A stretch of DNA of 64,000 nucleotides from Citrobacter freundii. Its GTDB lineage: Bacteria > Bacteroidota > Bacteroidia > Chitinophagales > Chitinophagaceae. The first letter of the stretch is position 1; every line of letters begins with the position of its first letter. Positions 16,960 through 26,363 of the stretch are shown piece by piece. The notes beneath the pieces were generated by a model. That model was not told the DNA's origin and did no database searches. It saw nothing but the letters and a program-made list of their open reading frames with translations. The DNA lies in assembly GCA_003243445.1 (NCBI GenBank), contig QFQQ01000016.1:1-64000 (forward strand). The letters are read 5' to 3'. The position numbers and the translations under genes were made by a program.

Positions 16960-19347
16960 ATGTTCAAAAGCAATATCCGTATCGCCTGGAGAAATCTGGT
17001 CAAACATCGCAGCTTTGCCCTCATCAATATCATGGGACTTGCGCTGAGTATGACCTGCGGTATTATCATTTTCGTATTGATCCGGCATCACCTGAGCTTT
17101 GACAATTTTCATGCGGATGCTGATCGCATTTACCGTGTGGTAACGGAACAGCATCGCGATAACATCTCTTACTCCTCAAGCGTGCCCTCGCCCTTCGGAA
17201 AGGCTTTCCGGAACGATTATTCATTTGCAGAGAAAACTGCCCGAGTTGCGACGTTCACCAATGAACAGGTCAACGTGACGATTAATGGTGAAACAAAAAA
17301 ATTCAAGGAGTCCGGCGGTATCGCGTTCACAGAATCCGAATATTTTGACATCTTTCATTATCCATTGATCAATGGAAATAAGAACACCGCGCTGGCAACA
17401 CCCAACACAGCGATCATCACGGAAAAGATCGCTCATAAATATTTCGGAGAGGCCAATCCCATCAATCAAACTCTTACGATCGCAAACAAAGTTGAAGCAA
17501 AAATAACCGGCGTACTGAAAGATCTGCCTGATAACACTGACCAGCAAACAGAGATCTTTGTGTCTTATGCAAACCTGAAAGATTATAACGAATGGCTTGC
17601 CGGTGACGATGCCTGGGGCGGAATGACAGCAGCTATGCGTTGTTACACAAAATTAAAACCAGGTGTAACACCGGAACAGGTTGAAGCAGTCCTGCCCAGC
17701 TACGTGAAAAAGTTCAGAGCGGGTAATAAAAATATTCATCATTACAAACTTCAGCCACTTACCGACATTCATTTTGATGCGCGCTACGGTGGTGTAATGG
17801 AAAAACGAAACCTGTGGATCCTCTCATTTATCGGCATCTTCCTGCTGATAACTGCCTGTGTAAACTTTGTCAATCTGGCAACCGCACAGGCATTAAGACG
17901 TTCAAAAGAGGTTGGCATCCGTAAAGTGATCGGAGGACTGCGTTCACAATTATTCTGGCAATTCATTGGAGAAACCGCCATGATCACGATCATCGCGGCA
18001 GCATTGGGGTTGCTGCTGGCGAATATTGCATTGCCTTACCTGAACAACTGGCTTGGTACGGTAATGCATATTAATGTTCTGCAATCATGGCAACTGTCCG
18101 CCTTTATTATAGTACTGATCACGGTTGTTACATTTTTCGCGGGCGCCTATCCGGGATTGATCCTTTCCGGTTTCCGTCCGATCGCAGCAATCAAAGGAAA
18201 GATATCGCAGCATCAGCTTGGAGGGTTCAACACGAGACGTACATTGATCGTTGGGCAATTCACGATATCCTTTTTACTAATCATCGGAATGATCATTGTA
18301 GCGAAGCAGGTACAGTTTTCCAAGGAAACATCCATGGGGTTTGATAAAGATGCGATCGTTATTGTGCCCACCGGAGACGGCAATACAGGTTCTTTGCAGT
18401 CTCTCAAAGCCAGGCTGGCAAAGATCCCCGGAGTCGAAAAGATCTCTTTATGTTATGAACCGCCTTCATCAAAAGCGAACTGGAACACATCGGTGAAATT
18501 TGATAACAGAGAGGAAGATGAACCATTCCGCACAAGTGTGAAGTCTGCCGACGACCAGTTCCTTTCTACTTTCGATATTCAACTTGTTGCAGGCAGGAAT
18601 CTTTTCCCTGCGGACAGTGCGAGGGAATTACTGATCAATGAAACGATGGTAAAAAAGTTGGGATTGAATTCGGCCAATGAAGCGATCGGGAGAAAACTTA
18701 CTATCAGTAAAAGCCCGCCCCTGCCTATTGTTGGAGTGGTAAAAGATTTCCACGATCAATCTTTCCATGAGGATATAAACGCCGTTTGTATCTGGACCAG
18801 TCCTGATGATTTTGACAATTACGCTATCAAGATCAACGGTGCTCATATTCCGCAAACCCTGGCATCGATAGAAAAAACATGGACCCAAACCTTTGCCAGC
18901 CAGGTATACGAATTTGAATTCCTGGATGATCGTATTGCTGCGTATTATAAAAACGAGGATTTCATGCTGCAGGGCATCAGCATCTTTTGTTTGATCGCCA
19001 TTTTCATTGGTTGCCTTGGTTTGTATGGGTTGGTTTCTTTTATGGTTGCACAGAAAACCAGGGAGATCGGCATCCGCAAAGTTCTTGGCAGCACGCCCGG
19101 CCAATTAATGTGGATCTTCGGCCGCGAGTTCAGTCGCCTTATACTGATCGCCTTTGTTATTGCCTCGCCTGTTGCATGGTGGCTTATGACAAACTGGTTA
19201 AAAGATTTTGAGTACCGGACCGATATCACCGGGTGGGTATTTGCAATAGCCCTGGGTTCAATTGGGGTGATTGCCGCGCTGACGGTCGGGTATCATACGG
19301 TGAGGGCGGCGCTCTCTAACCCGGTAAAGAATCTTCGGTCAGAATGA
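16960..19347 (+). CDS. MacB/FtsX-type ABC transporter permease (paralogue 1)
   Basis: Inner-membrane protein of 795 residues, starting at the ATG at 16960 (MFKSNIRIAWRNLVKH) rather than the upstream TTG. It has the duplicated MacB_PCD plus FtsX layout: an N-terminal helix (SFALINIMGLALSMTCG), a periplasmic domain at about 45-270, an FtsX block at about 285-430 (LLITACVNFVNLATAQ, RSKEVGIRKVIGG), a second periplasmic domain and a second FtsX block at about 675-795 (GCLGLYGLVSFMVAQKTREI, GIRKVLGSTPGQLMW). No ATPase gene is adjacent. A clear paralogue lies at 60243-62675. Such proteins export lipoproteins, peptides or drugs or transmit force to envelope enzymes; the substrate is unknown. Confidence 0.95.
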   Translation: MFKSNIRIAWRNLVKHRSFALINIMGLALSMTCGIIIFVLIRHHLSFDNFHADADRIYRVVTEQHRDNISYSSSVPSPFGKAFRNDYSFAEKTARVATFTNEQVNVTINGETKKFKESGGIAFTESEYFDIFHYPLINGNKNTALATPNTAIITEKIAHKYFGEANPINQTLTIANKVEAKITGVLKDLPDNTDQQTEIFVSYANLKDYNEWLAGDDAWGGMTAAMRCYTKLKPGVTPEQVEAVLPSYVKKFRAGNKNIHHYKLQPLTDIHFDARYGGVMEKRNLWILSFIGIFLLITACVNFVNLATAQALRRSKEVGIRKVIGGLRSQLFWQFIGETAMITIIAAALGLLLANIALPYLNNWLGTVMHINVLQSWQLSAFIIVLITVVTFFAGAYPGLILSGFRPIAAIKGKISQHQLGGFNTRRTLIVGQFTISFLLIIGMIIVAKQVQFSKETSMGFDKDAIVIVPTGDGNTGSLQSLKARLAKIPGVEKISLCYEPPSSKANWNTSVKFDNREEDEPFRTSVKSADDQFLSTFDIQLVAGRNLFPADSARELLINETMVKKLGLNSANEAIGRKLTISKSPPLPIVGVVKDFHDQSFHEDINAVCIWTSPDDFDNYAIKINGAHIPQTLASIEKTWTQTFASQVYEFEFLDDRIAAYYKNEDFMLQGISIFCLIAIFIGCLGLYGLVSFMVAQKTREIGIRKVLGSTPGQLMWIFGREFSRLILIAFVIASPVAWWLMTNWLKDFEYRTDITGWVFAIALGSIGVIAALTVGYHTVRAALSNPVKNLRSE

Positions 19348-19625
19348 TGATCGTTGCCGGTTGTCCGGATTACAGCTGACCTTTGCCGCTGATTATTCGG
19401 CTTCTATCGTGGCGCGCCGGGCAACTGGCAGCAGGCAACGGGCAACCGGAACGGATAATTCCCAGCTCCAGGGCATTTTTACCTGCCTGAACGCATTTTC
19501 TTCAGTTTCAATGGGGAAAAAACGGTGATTTGTCGTAAATTCGCAGCACTTTTATAAGTCGTCGTCACCGTCGCGTCATTTTTCCCAATCCCCGCCTCTG
19601 GTCTTCAATGACCTGACAATGACCG
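19348..19625. other. Intergenic region before the aconitase gene
   Basis: About 280 bp without a gene. A patch at 19418-19450 contains three GGCAAC units spaced about 10 bp apart (GGGCAACTGGCAGCAGG then CAACGGGCAACCGG), likely a short remnant of an intergenic repeat. The aconitase promoter should lie in the right half, but no exact TAnnTTTG box is seen. Confidence 0.35.
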
Positions 19626-19658
19626 ATGACCCAATATCTAAACTCAAATTATATCCAC

Positions 19659-21941
19659 ATGGTATTTGATCTCGACCTCATTAAAAAAATCTATGCTGAA
19701 ATGCCGGGTAAGATTGCTGCAGCCCGTCAGACTATCGGCAAGCCCCTGACTCTTACCGAAAAAATCCTATACTCACACTTGCACGGCGCTTTACCGCCGA
19801 CTCCTTATACACGCGGAAAGCACTATGTTGACTTCGCTCCGGATCGTGTGGCGATGCAGGATGCAACTGCACAAATGGCACTGCTTCAGTTCATGACTTG
19901 CGGTCGCGACAAAGTAGCGGTACCTTCTACCGTACACTGTGATCACCTTATCCAGGCGAAAACCGGCGCTGTGGCTGATCTTGCTACAGCTAACGAAGTG
20001 AATAAAGAAGTGTATGATTTCCTCGCTTCCATTTCCAATAAATATGGCATCGGTTTCTGGAAACCCGGTGCTGGTATCATCCACCAGGTGGTACTCGAAA
20101 ACTATGCATTCCCGGGCGGCATGATGATCGGTACCGATTCTCACACGCCAAACGCAGGTGGTCTCGGAATGGTGGCGATCGGCGTTGGTGGTGCAGATGC
20201 GGTTGACGTAATGGCTGGCCTGCCATGGGAATTGAAAATGCCAAAAGTGATCGGTGTTAAACTCACTGGTAAACTGAATGGCTGGACCTCTTGTAAAGAC
20301 GTGATCCTCTGGGTTGCCGGACAACTGACGGTAAAAGGCGGTACCGGTGCCATCGTTGAATACTTTGGTGAAGGTGCAGATAACATGAGCGCAACCGGTA
20401 AAGGCACCGTTTGTAACATGGGTGCCGAGATCGGTGCAACCTGCTCATTGTTTGCATACGACGAAAAAATGAGTGCATACCTGCAATCAACCGGCCGCGC
20501 TGAAGTAGCTGCGCTGGCAGATGGCATCAAAGAACACCTGCGTCCTGACCCAGAAGTTTACGCTAACCCTGCTGAATATTATGATCAGTTGCTTGAGCTC
20601 GATCTCAGCACACTGGAGCCATATGTGAACGGACCATTCACTCCGGATCTTGCAACTCCTATCTCCAAAATGGCTGAAGCAGTTAAAGCAAACGGCTGGC
20701 CCGAAAAACTGGAAGTGGCATTGATCGGTAGCTGTACAAACTCTTCTTATGAAGATATCAGCCGTTCTGCAAGCATTGTAAAAAATGCGATCAACAAGGG
20801 TCTGAAAGCAAATTCTGAATTCACCATCACTCCGGGCAGCGAACTCGTTCGCTTCACGATCGAGCGCGATGGATTCATCAATACATTCGAAAGCGTTGGT
20901 GGTGTGGTACTGGCAAATGCCTGCGGACCTTGTATCGGTCAGTGGGCTCGTCATATCGACGATCCTAACCGCAAGAACACGATCATCACTTCGTTCAACC
21001 GCAACTTTGCCAAACGTAATGACGGTCTCGCCAGCACACACGCATTTGTGGCAAGCCCTGAGATCGTTACTGCAATGGCGATCGCAGGAAGTATATCTTT
21101 CAATCCATTGACAGATAAACTGAAGAATGCAAAAGGCGAAGAGGTATTGCTTGACGAACCTTCCGGCTACGAACTTCCTCCAAAGGGATTCGCAGTGGAA
21201 GATGCGGGATACCAGGCACCAGCTGAAGATGGCAGCCAGGTGAAAGTAGTGGTTCAGCCGGACAGTCAGCGTCTCCAGCTCCTGCAGGCATTCGCTCCAT
21301 GGGAAGGACACGATCTGCAAGGCCTGAAACTGCTGATCAAAGCAAAAGGAAAATGTACAACGGACCACATCTCTATGGCTGGTCCATGGTTGAAATTCCG
21401 TGGCCACCTCGATAATATCAGTAATAACATGCTGATCGGTGCCATCAACTATTTCAACGATAAAACCGACAGTGTTAAGAACCAGCTGACCGGTGAATAC
21501 GGACCTGTTCCTGCAACCGCCCGCGCTTATAAAGCTGCGCATATCGGTAGTGTAGTTGTAGGTGATGAGAACTATGGTGAAGGCAGCAGCCGTGAGCACG
21601 CGGCAATGGAGCCACGCCACCTCGGTGTCAGAGCGATCATCGTACGCAGCTTCGCCCGTATCCACGAAACAAACCTGAAAAAACAGGGTATGCTGGCGCT
21701 TACGTTTGCAAATAAAGAAGATTACGATAAAGTGCAGGAAGACGATAATATCGATATTGAAAACCTGACAGCTTTTGCTCCGGGTCAGCCACTGCGTGTT
21801 GAACTTAACCACGCAGACGGAACAAAAGATGTGATCGAAGTAAACCACACTTATAATGAACAACAGATCGAGTGGTTCAAAGCGGGTGGTGCACTGAATG
21901 TGATCCGTGCTGAGTTTGCAAGAAAGCAGGCGGGTAAATAA
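19659..21941 (+). CDS. acn: Aconitate hydratase (mitochondrial-type)
   Basis: TCA-cycle [4Fe-4S] enzyme converting citrate to isocitrate via cis-aconitate in the cytoplasm. The 760-residue length and MVFDLDLIKKIY start match the mitochondrial-type aconitases typical of Bacteroidota; the ATG at 19659 is preferred over the one at 19626, which adds 11 unrelated residues. Cluster ligands are visible as Cys359 (IGSCTNSSYED), Cys422 and Cys425 (NACGPCIGQW). Substrate-binding motifs include GTDSHTPNAGGLGM, NYGEGSSREHAAMEPRHLGV and IVRSFARIHETNLKKQG in the swivel domain. It appears monocistronic and is followed by a strong terminator. Codon use is strongly biased, as expected for a highly expressed gene. 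Confidence 0.98.
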   Translation: MVFDLDLIKKIYAEMPGKIAAARQTIGKPLTLTEKILYSHLHGALPPTPYTRGKHYVDFAPDRVAMQDATAQMALLQFMTCGRDKVAVPSTVHCDHLIQAKTGAVADLATANEVNKEVYDFLASISNKYGIGFWKPGAGIIHQVVLENYAFPGGMMIGTDSHTPNAGGLGMVAIGVGGADAVDVMAGLPWELKMPKVIGVKLTGKLNGWTSCKDVILWVAGQLTVKGGTGAIVEYFGEGADNMSATGKGTVCNMGAEIGATCSLFAYDEKMSAYLQSTGRAEVAALADGIKEHLRPDPEVYANPAEYYDQLLELDLSTLEPYVNGPFTPDLATPISKMAEAVKANGWPEKLEVALIGSCTNSSYEDISRSASIVKNAINKGLKANSEFTITPGSELVRFTIERDGFINTFESVGGVVLANACGPCIGQWARHIDDPNRKNTIITSFNRNFAKRNDGLASTHAFVASPEIVTAMAIAGSISFNPLTDKLKNAKGEEVLLDEPSGYELPPKGFAVEDAGYQAPAEDGSQVKVVVQPDSQRLQLLQAFAPWEGHDLQGLKLLIKAKGKCTTDHISMAGPWLKFRGHLDNISNNMLIGAINYFNDKTDSVKNQLTGEYGPVPATARAYKAAHIGSVVVGDENYGEGSSREHAAMEPRHLGVRAIIVRSFARIHETNLKKQGMLALTFANKEDYDKVQEDDNIDIENLTAFAPGQPLRVELNHADGTKDVIEVNHTYNEQQIEWFKAGGALNVIRAEFARKQAGK

Positions 21942-21966
21942 GGGATCAAGTTTAGTTTAGATATAG

Positions 21967-21996
21967 AACCCGGGAGTTAATCCCGGGTTTTTATTT
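21967..21996 (+). terminator. Rho-independent terminator of aconitase
   Basis: AACCCGGGA at 21967-21975 pairs perfectly with TCCCGGGTT at 21981-21989 around the loop GTTAA and is followed by a T-rich tract (TTTTATTT). It starts 25 nt after the stop codon. Confidence 0.93.
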
Positions 21997-22141
21997 ATAG
22001 ACAATCGTACCGGTTATGCCGCGTATATTAGCAGATCGTACCACATGAATATTAGTCTGATGTACCCTTGGTTTGCAACCTGATTATTAACGGCATTATA
22101 GACTATTAATTCATGGCCTGATTATATCTAAAAGATAGATA

Positions 22142-22753
22142 ATGGATAATAATATAGATAAACGACTGGAAAAACTGACCAATTTAAGTGAAGGGTATAA
22201 AGCATATTTATATGATTGTGACGGCACTTTGGCCGACAATATGGAGGCGCATAAACAAACTTATATAGAAGTTGCCGCGCAGCAAGGACTCACTATCGAT
22301 GGCGCGATCATCGACGAACTGGCCGGCTGGCCGATCAGGGATGTGCTGACCGAGATCAACCGCCGCTACAACAGCCATCTCGATCCGGATGAATTCAGCC
22401 GGAGGAAATACGAACTCTTTCATTCGAGTTATATCAATAAGACAAAACCGATCCCTCATGTGGTGGATCACCTGAAAGCACATGCGGGTAAGGTAAAGAT
22501 CGCCGTCGTGTCGGGCAGCAGCAGACCGGCAGTGACAAAAACGCTGGAAATACTCGGCCTCACCTATCTCGTAGAAGCGGTTGTATGTGCAGGCGAAACA
22601 GAACGCGGCAAGCCCTTCGCTGATCCGTTTCTGAAAGCAGCGGAACTACTAAATGTAGCTCCTTCCGACTGCCTGGTATTTGAAGATGGAAATCCAGGCA
22701 CACAGGCAGCAGAAGCCGCAGGAATGAAATGGGTAAGGATCGATAAACTGTGA
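22142..22753 (+). CDS. HAD-superfamily phosphatase, beta-phosphoglucomutase-like
   Basis: A 203-residue cytoplasmic hydrolase. Motif I YDCDGTLADN carries nucleophile Asp25 and acid/base Asp27. A helical cap domain follows at about 35-105, then motif II VVSGSSRPAV, a motif III Lys region near GKPFADPFLKAAE, and motif IV CLVFEDGNPGTQAAEAAG. The cap type and motif IV resemble beta-phosphoglucomutase and YqaB-like sugar-phosphate phosphatases, so the substrate may be a hexose or pentose phosphate, but this cannot be fixed from sequence. The gene is monocistronic and convergent with the next one. Confidence 0.9.
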   Translation: MDNNIDKRLEKLTNLSEGYKAYLYDCDGTLADNMEAHKQTYIEVAAQQGLTIDGAIIDELAGWPIRDVLTEINRRYNSHLDPDEFSRRKYELFHSSYINKTKPIPHVVDHLKAHAGKVKIAVVSGSSRPAVTKTLEILGLTYLVEAVVCAGETERGKPFADPFLKAAELLNVAPSDCLVFEDGNPGTQAAEAAGMKWVRIDKL

Positions 22754-22826
22754 AAAATGTAATGATTGAAGATAGATGTCAGATGTGGGGAGCTTAACAT
22801 CTATTATCGAAATAATTACGGCATCT

Positions 22827-23435
22827 TCATTTCAACCTGATATCCGGAACTGTAAAGATTTTGACTTTGTTTACCAGATCCTGCCTGTTCGCGCTTGTGA
22901 GCCCTGTTACAAATTTTAAAGCCTCGCTGCCATAGCTGCGTTTGCTTACACCAAAAAGAATGACGCCGTTCCTACCCCCAGGGCCCGTATATTTTTTATA
23001 ACGGTAGATATTCCGTTCGGCGATATTGATCTGCTTACCGTCTGCGGAATTTGCTGTTACTACAAAATCCAGTACATATTCGTCGCTGGCTGCATGATAA
23101 AACGTTTCAAAATTGACGTATGGATTGGCCTGTTTCATTGCCTTCAGTTCTGCAACTTTTGCATCAAACGCTTCTTTGACTGTTAACGAAGATATTACTA
23201 CTTCAAGCAGTAACATACTTTTGAAATCATCGACGGTCTCTCCTTTTGGCAGATATTCCTGTTTATAATATTGGCCCGACGGATGTGCACTCCATGCAAG
23301 AGTGAAAGATGTATTATTAAAAGAGAGCTGAGCAGGTGTATTCAGATAATTCACTGGTGCAGTATTCTGGCTGTAAGAAAAGCTTGTGATGAGTAAAGCA
23401 ATCAGCAGCACGCTGCAACGAAAAATGGGTTTCAT
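22827..23435 (-). CDS. Secreted hypothetical protein
   Basis: A 202-residue exported protein of unrecognised family. The start at 23435 is chosen because it begins the signal peptide directly (MKPIFRCSVLLIALLITSF, cleavage near SYSQ); a longer frame adds 17 poorly conserved-looking residues. The mature part alternates strands and helices (LSFNNTSFTLAWSAHPSGQ, VDDFKSMLLLEVV, EYVLDFVVTANSADGKQI, ERNIYRYKKY, GVILFGVSKRSYGSEALKF) and has no cysteine pairs or catalytic motif. The next minus-strand gene upstream is a secreted trypsin-like protein, but the gap of 150 nt leaves cotranscription open. Confidence 0.7.
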   Translation of the reverse strand: MKPIFRCSVLLIALLITSFSYSQNTAPVNYLNTPAQLSFNNTSFTLAWSAHPSGQYYKQEYLPKGETVDDFKSMLLLEVVISSLTVKEAFDAKVAELKAMKQANPYVNFETFYHAASDEYVLDFVVTANSADGKQINIAERNIYRYKKYTGPGGRNGVILFGVSKRSYGSEALKFVTGLTSANRQDLVNKVKIFTVPDIRLK

Positions 23436-23584
23436 GCGTGTGATAAAAGGTAATAGATAAAGTTTACGGGATAAAATTAGATGCACGCGGGTACCCGCTG
23501 AAAGATTTATTAGCAGAACACCGTTTTGGGTAAATAGAACGCAGGTGAAACTAATTGAACCGTTTTAAAAAGCAGAAAACTGCC

Positions 23585-24418
23585 TTATAAACTGCCGCGC
23601 AGGTATTGCAGCGCCACTGAACCCTTGATTGCCCATGTTTGTCTTGTCAATGGCTGCCCGGCAAAGATCACACCGATGAACCGGTAGATCACTTTATTAT
23701 CTCCCGTCCGGAACCGGCCGATCACGGGCGCGCCTGAATACCCTTGCGCAGCATAGGGTTTGATAAAATAATAATACCGCGAAGTGCCGCCAAGTATAGC
23801 TCTCGCGCTATCGGACGAATTGGGGAAGTTCACCCGCAATGATGCATCATAATCTGCAAACCCCTGCAGATTGACTTGTCCATCCAATCGTTGCTGCCTG
23901 GAATAAAATGTGGGTATAGCTCCCGGCTCCGTCGGAAATCCAAACACCAGCACTTCTTCCGGTACTGCATCAAAATAAGCGGCATCAATAAGATCGTTTA
24001 TGAAATAAATATCTGCGTCATCAGGCAGCGCAAGCGGGATCTTGAGCAGATCGATCCGGTCAACCATGCTAAAGATCTCGGTCTCACCGGTTGCCTCATC
24101 GCTCACATCGATGGGCAATAATTTTGTTTCCGTTGAATACTTAACCGGGTATTTGAGAAAAAGCGTATCCGAATTAAACGTGATCGATTGCTTAAGCGGA
24201 CTCATTCCCTTGATCGCATGATAATTACTCACCAGGAAAGTCGTATCCCCCGATCTGTAAAAAAAAGCTGTTCCCGTAAATTGTTGCTTTCCCGAAAGGG
24301 CGAAAATGGGATAACTGTATCTCGAAAGAGCAGTACTGTCCTGGCTTGCCTTTGCAGAAGAAAATGCCGGAAGCGCCATACACACGGCCAGGAAACGGGA
24401 TAGGATCGACGTTTTCAT
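23585..24418 (-). CDS. Secreted trypsin-like serine peptidase
   Basis: A 277-residue exported protein with signal peptide MKTSILSRFLAVCMALPAFS. It follows the chymotrypsin-fold order: GTAFFYRSGDTTFLVSNYHAI with likely catalytic His67, DRIDLLKIPL with likely Asp123, and AAQGYSGAPVIG with likely Ser228. The oxyanion motif is YSGAP rather than the more usual NSGGP, which is seen in divergent trypsin-like peptidases. A cytoplasmic chaperone or PDZ domain is absent. Cleavage target is unknown. Confidence 0.75.
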   Translation of the reverse strand: MKTSILSRFLAVCMALPAFSSAKASQDSTALSRYSYPIFALSGKQQFTGTAFFYRSGDTTFLVSNYHAIKGMSPLKQSITFNSDTLFLKYPVKYSTETKLLPIDVSDEATGETEIFSMVDRIDLLKIPLALPDDADIYFINDLIDAAYFDAVPEEVLVFGFPTEPGAIPTFYSRQQRLDGQVNLQGFADYDASLRVNFPNSSDSARAILGGTSRYYYFIKPYAAQGYSGAPVIGRFRTGDNKVIYRFIGVIFAGQPLTRQTWAIKGSVALQYLRGSL

Positions 24419-24489
24419 AGATAGATTAAATTACGAAAACGTGGTCAAAAAATCAGGCCAGTATGGTCAGCATAATGTTAAAAATCCCG

Positions 24490-24640
24490 CGAGCGATGCC
24501 CGATGATCGATGGTCGATGGTCGCATTTATAGTTTGCACATTCTTGATTTTCTCTGTGATGCTAACAGGATTCAGCTCTTACTATCTGAATCCTGCTACC
24601 AACTATCGAATATCTACCATCGATCATCGATCATCCCTCC
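24490..24640. repeat. GATCGATGG-type inverted repeat with an internal 10-bp hairpin
   Basis: Left arm GATGATCGATGGTCGATGGT (24501-24520 region) faces a right arm at about 24617-24636 that is its reverse complement with one mismatch. Between them CAGGATTCAG at 24566-24575 pairs perfectly with CTGAATCCTG at 24586-24595 around a 10-nt loop. The element overlaps the 3' end of xseB, whose stop codon is at 24631, and precedes the secreted peptidase gene. Confidence 0.7.
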
Positions 24641-24846
24641 TTGGTCTTCTGCTCCATCTGCGCAATGATCTTATTCACCTCATTCTCCGTCGAACGCAGC
24701 TTTCCCTGGCAATACGTGATCAGTTCTGAAGCACGCTTTACCTTTTGCGCGAGCACATCTACCGATACTGATTCATTTTGTATGGCTTCCGCTATTTCAG
24801 CCAGCTCGCGGTAAGCTTCTTCATATGATAAAATCTTTTCCGTCAT
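24631..24846 (-). CDS. xseB: Exodeoxyribonuclease VII small subunit
   Basis: A 71-residue protein with the two-helix XseB pattern (LSYEEAYRELAEIAEAIQNE, VDVLAQKVKRASELITYCQ, GKLRSTENEVNKI). Several copies bind one XseA to form exonuclease VII, which degrades single-stranded DNA from both ends during repair. The start codon overlaps the last 26 nt of xseA, so translation is probably coupled. Its last codons lie inside an intergenic inverted repeat. Confidence 0.95.
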   Translation of the reverse strand: MTEKILSYEEAYRELAEIAEAIQNESVSVDVLAQKVKRASELITYCQGKLRSTENEVNKIIAQMEQKTKEG

Positions 24847-26260
24847 ACTTTTTTTGTTGATTTACCGTAGCAAGTATTTCTTTGTTCTTTAGAATGATGG
24901 AGATATCTTTTCCTTCCTGAGCTTTATCAGGATCACTTGTCACTTCTCCATCGACCTTTACGATCGCAAATCCTTTCTTCAGAATATTATCGGGTGACAT
25001 CATTTTTGCAATTGCTTTGTGATGATTCAGATAACCTTCATGATTACGAAAATAACCGGCCTTGAAGATCTTAATATTACTTACAATATTGTCTAACGCA
25101 TTCTTTTGTGCAGATACAAGAATACTCGGTTTTGTTAATACAACAGATCCCAGCTTAAGCAGTTCACGATTCTTTTCCAGCAAAAGATCACCGGTCCTGT
25201 TCACTACGGTCTGATGCGCTTTTACCAGCAGTGATTTGTGATCGGCCAGTAAAGTCTGGGTTTTATTTGAAACGATTGATTTAAGCCCGGCCAATGCATT
25301 TTGTCTTTTCAAAAACAATTGCTGTGAACGGATCAATATATTCTTTTGCAAAGCGATCACTTCATCCTCAAATGCGCGGTTATGTGCAATGATAAATTCT
25401 GCCGCCTTTGTTGGCGTTTTTACAGAAGTATGCGCCATCATATCCGCGACAGTAAGATTCACCTGGTGACCTATTCCGGTAATGATCGGCATCGGAAATT
25501 TTGCAATGATCTTTGCCAGCGGGTACTGATCAAAGATCAAAAAATCAGTTTGGGCGCCGCCGCCCCTGATCATTACCACAGCATCGTAGGCTATGCCGGA
25601 ATGAAAAACCTCCAGCAGTTTATTAAAGATCAGCTCCGCTTTCACCTCTCCCTGCACGATCGTATAAAAAGGATCTGCCTGGATCTTATATCCAAAAGTA
25701 TTTGATTCAAGGGTATGAAGAAAGTCCTGCAGACCTGCAGAAGAACTGGAGGTGATCACTGCGATCCGTTGAATTACCGCCGCAAGCTTTTTTTCTTTAT
25801 TCGCTGTGATGTACTGATCTCCCACTTTCCGGATAAACCCGGGATTGTCATTCATCAGCTTTTGAAGTGTTTGCTGCTTTTGCAATTCCAGCGCGCCAAT
25901 GGTGAAGTTGCTGTCCACATCCAGCAAGGTGAGTTTTAACCCATATGATGCATGATAATTCACTGACACTTTCATCATCACTTCAATATCATTCCTGAAG
26001 CGCTGACCGGTAACGCGCTGAAATTCTAAAATGCGTTCATGTCCCTGCGACCATGCAGCAGCCTGCATTTTTGCAATGATCTGCGTTCCGCTGCTGGCTT
26101 TTTCAACCAGGTCAAAATAGTGATGTCCTTTTGTAGCCTGGAAACTATAATTGGTCACCTCCGCTACCACCCAATACTGTTGATTGATAAAGGTTGCGTT
26201 GATGGCCCGGGCAATGGAACTGGTCAGTTCAGAAAGTCGTATATGAGCTGTGGCAGACAA
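24821..26260 (-). CDS. xseA: Exodeoxyribonuclease VII large subunit
   Basis: Catalytic subunit of exonuclease VII, 479 residues. An N-terminal OB fold (about 5-105; INATFINQQYWVVAEVTNYS, GHHYFDLVEK) precedes the Exonuc_VII_L catalytic region with AVITSSSSAGLQDFLHTLE, VVMIRGGGAQTDFLIFDQYPLA and PIITGIGHQVNLTVADMMAHTSVKTPTKAAE, and a coiled-coil C-terminal half. The start appears to be TTG at 26260: there is no suitable in-frame ATG, and a perfect -7 box lies only 5 nt upstream, suggesting a leaderless transcript. The gene overlaps xseB. Confidence 0.95.
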   Translation of the reverse strand: MSATAHIRLSELTSSIARAINATFINQQYWVVAEVTNYSFQATKGHHYFDLVEKASSGTQIIAKMQAAAWSQGHERILEFQRVTGQRFRNDIEVMMKVSVNYHASYGLKLTLLDVDSNFTIGALELQKQQTLQKLMNDNPGFIRKVGDQYITANKEKKLAAVIQRIAVITSSSSAGLQDFLHTLESNTFGYKIQADPFYTIVQGEVKAELIFNKLLEVFHSGIAYDAVVMIRGGGAQTDFLIFDQYPLAKIIAKFPMPIITGIGHQVNLTVADMMAHTSVKTPTKAAEFIIAHNRAFEDEVIALQKNILIRSQQLFLKRQNALAGLKSIVSNKTQTLLADHKSLLVKAHQTVVNRTGDLLLEKNRELLKLGSVVLTKPSILVSAQKNALDNIVSNIKIFKAGYFRNHEGYLNHHKAIAKMMSPDNILKKGFAIVKVDGEVTSDPDKAQEGKDISIILKNKEILATVNQQKKYDGKDFII

Positions 26261-26265
26261 GGAGG

Positions 26266-26273
26266 CAAAGGTA
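26266..26273 (-). promoter_or_regulatory. -7 promoter box immediately upstream of xseA
   Basis: On the minus strand TACCTTTG matches the Bacteroidota -7 consensus TAnnTTTG exactly and ends 5 nt before the TTG start codon of xseA. Transcription from it would begin at or within a base or two of the start codon. No clear -33 TTG is seen. Confidence 0.5.
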
Positions 26274-26363
26274 CGAATTTGAGCATTGCGGGCCGGAAGA
26301 CCATAGTCAGGAGCACAAAATTTTGAGTTGGGTTAGCTGCCGGAATTTCGATAGATGAATAAT

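Noticed and set aside
20487..21863. A 458-codon open frame antisense to aconitase
   Set aside because: It lies wholly inside the strongly biased aconitase gene, has no recognisable domain and no start signal; biased codon use on the coding strand commonly opens such antisense frames.
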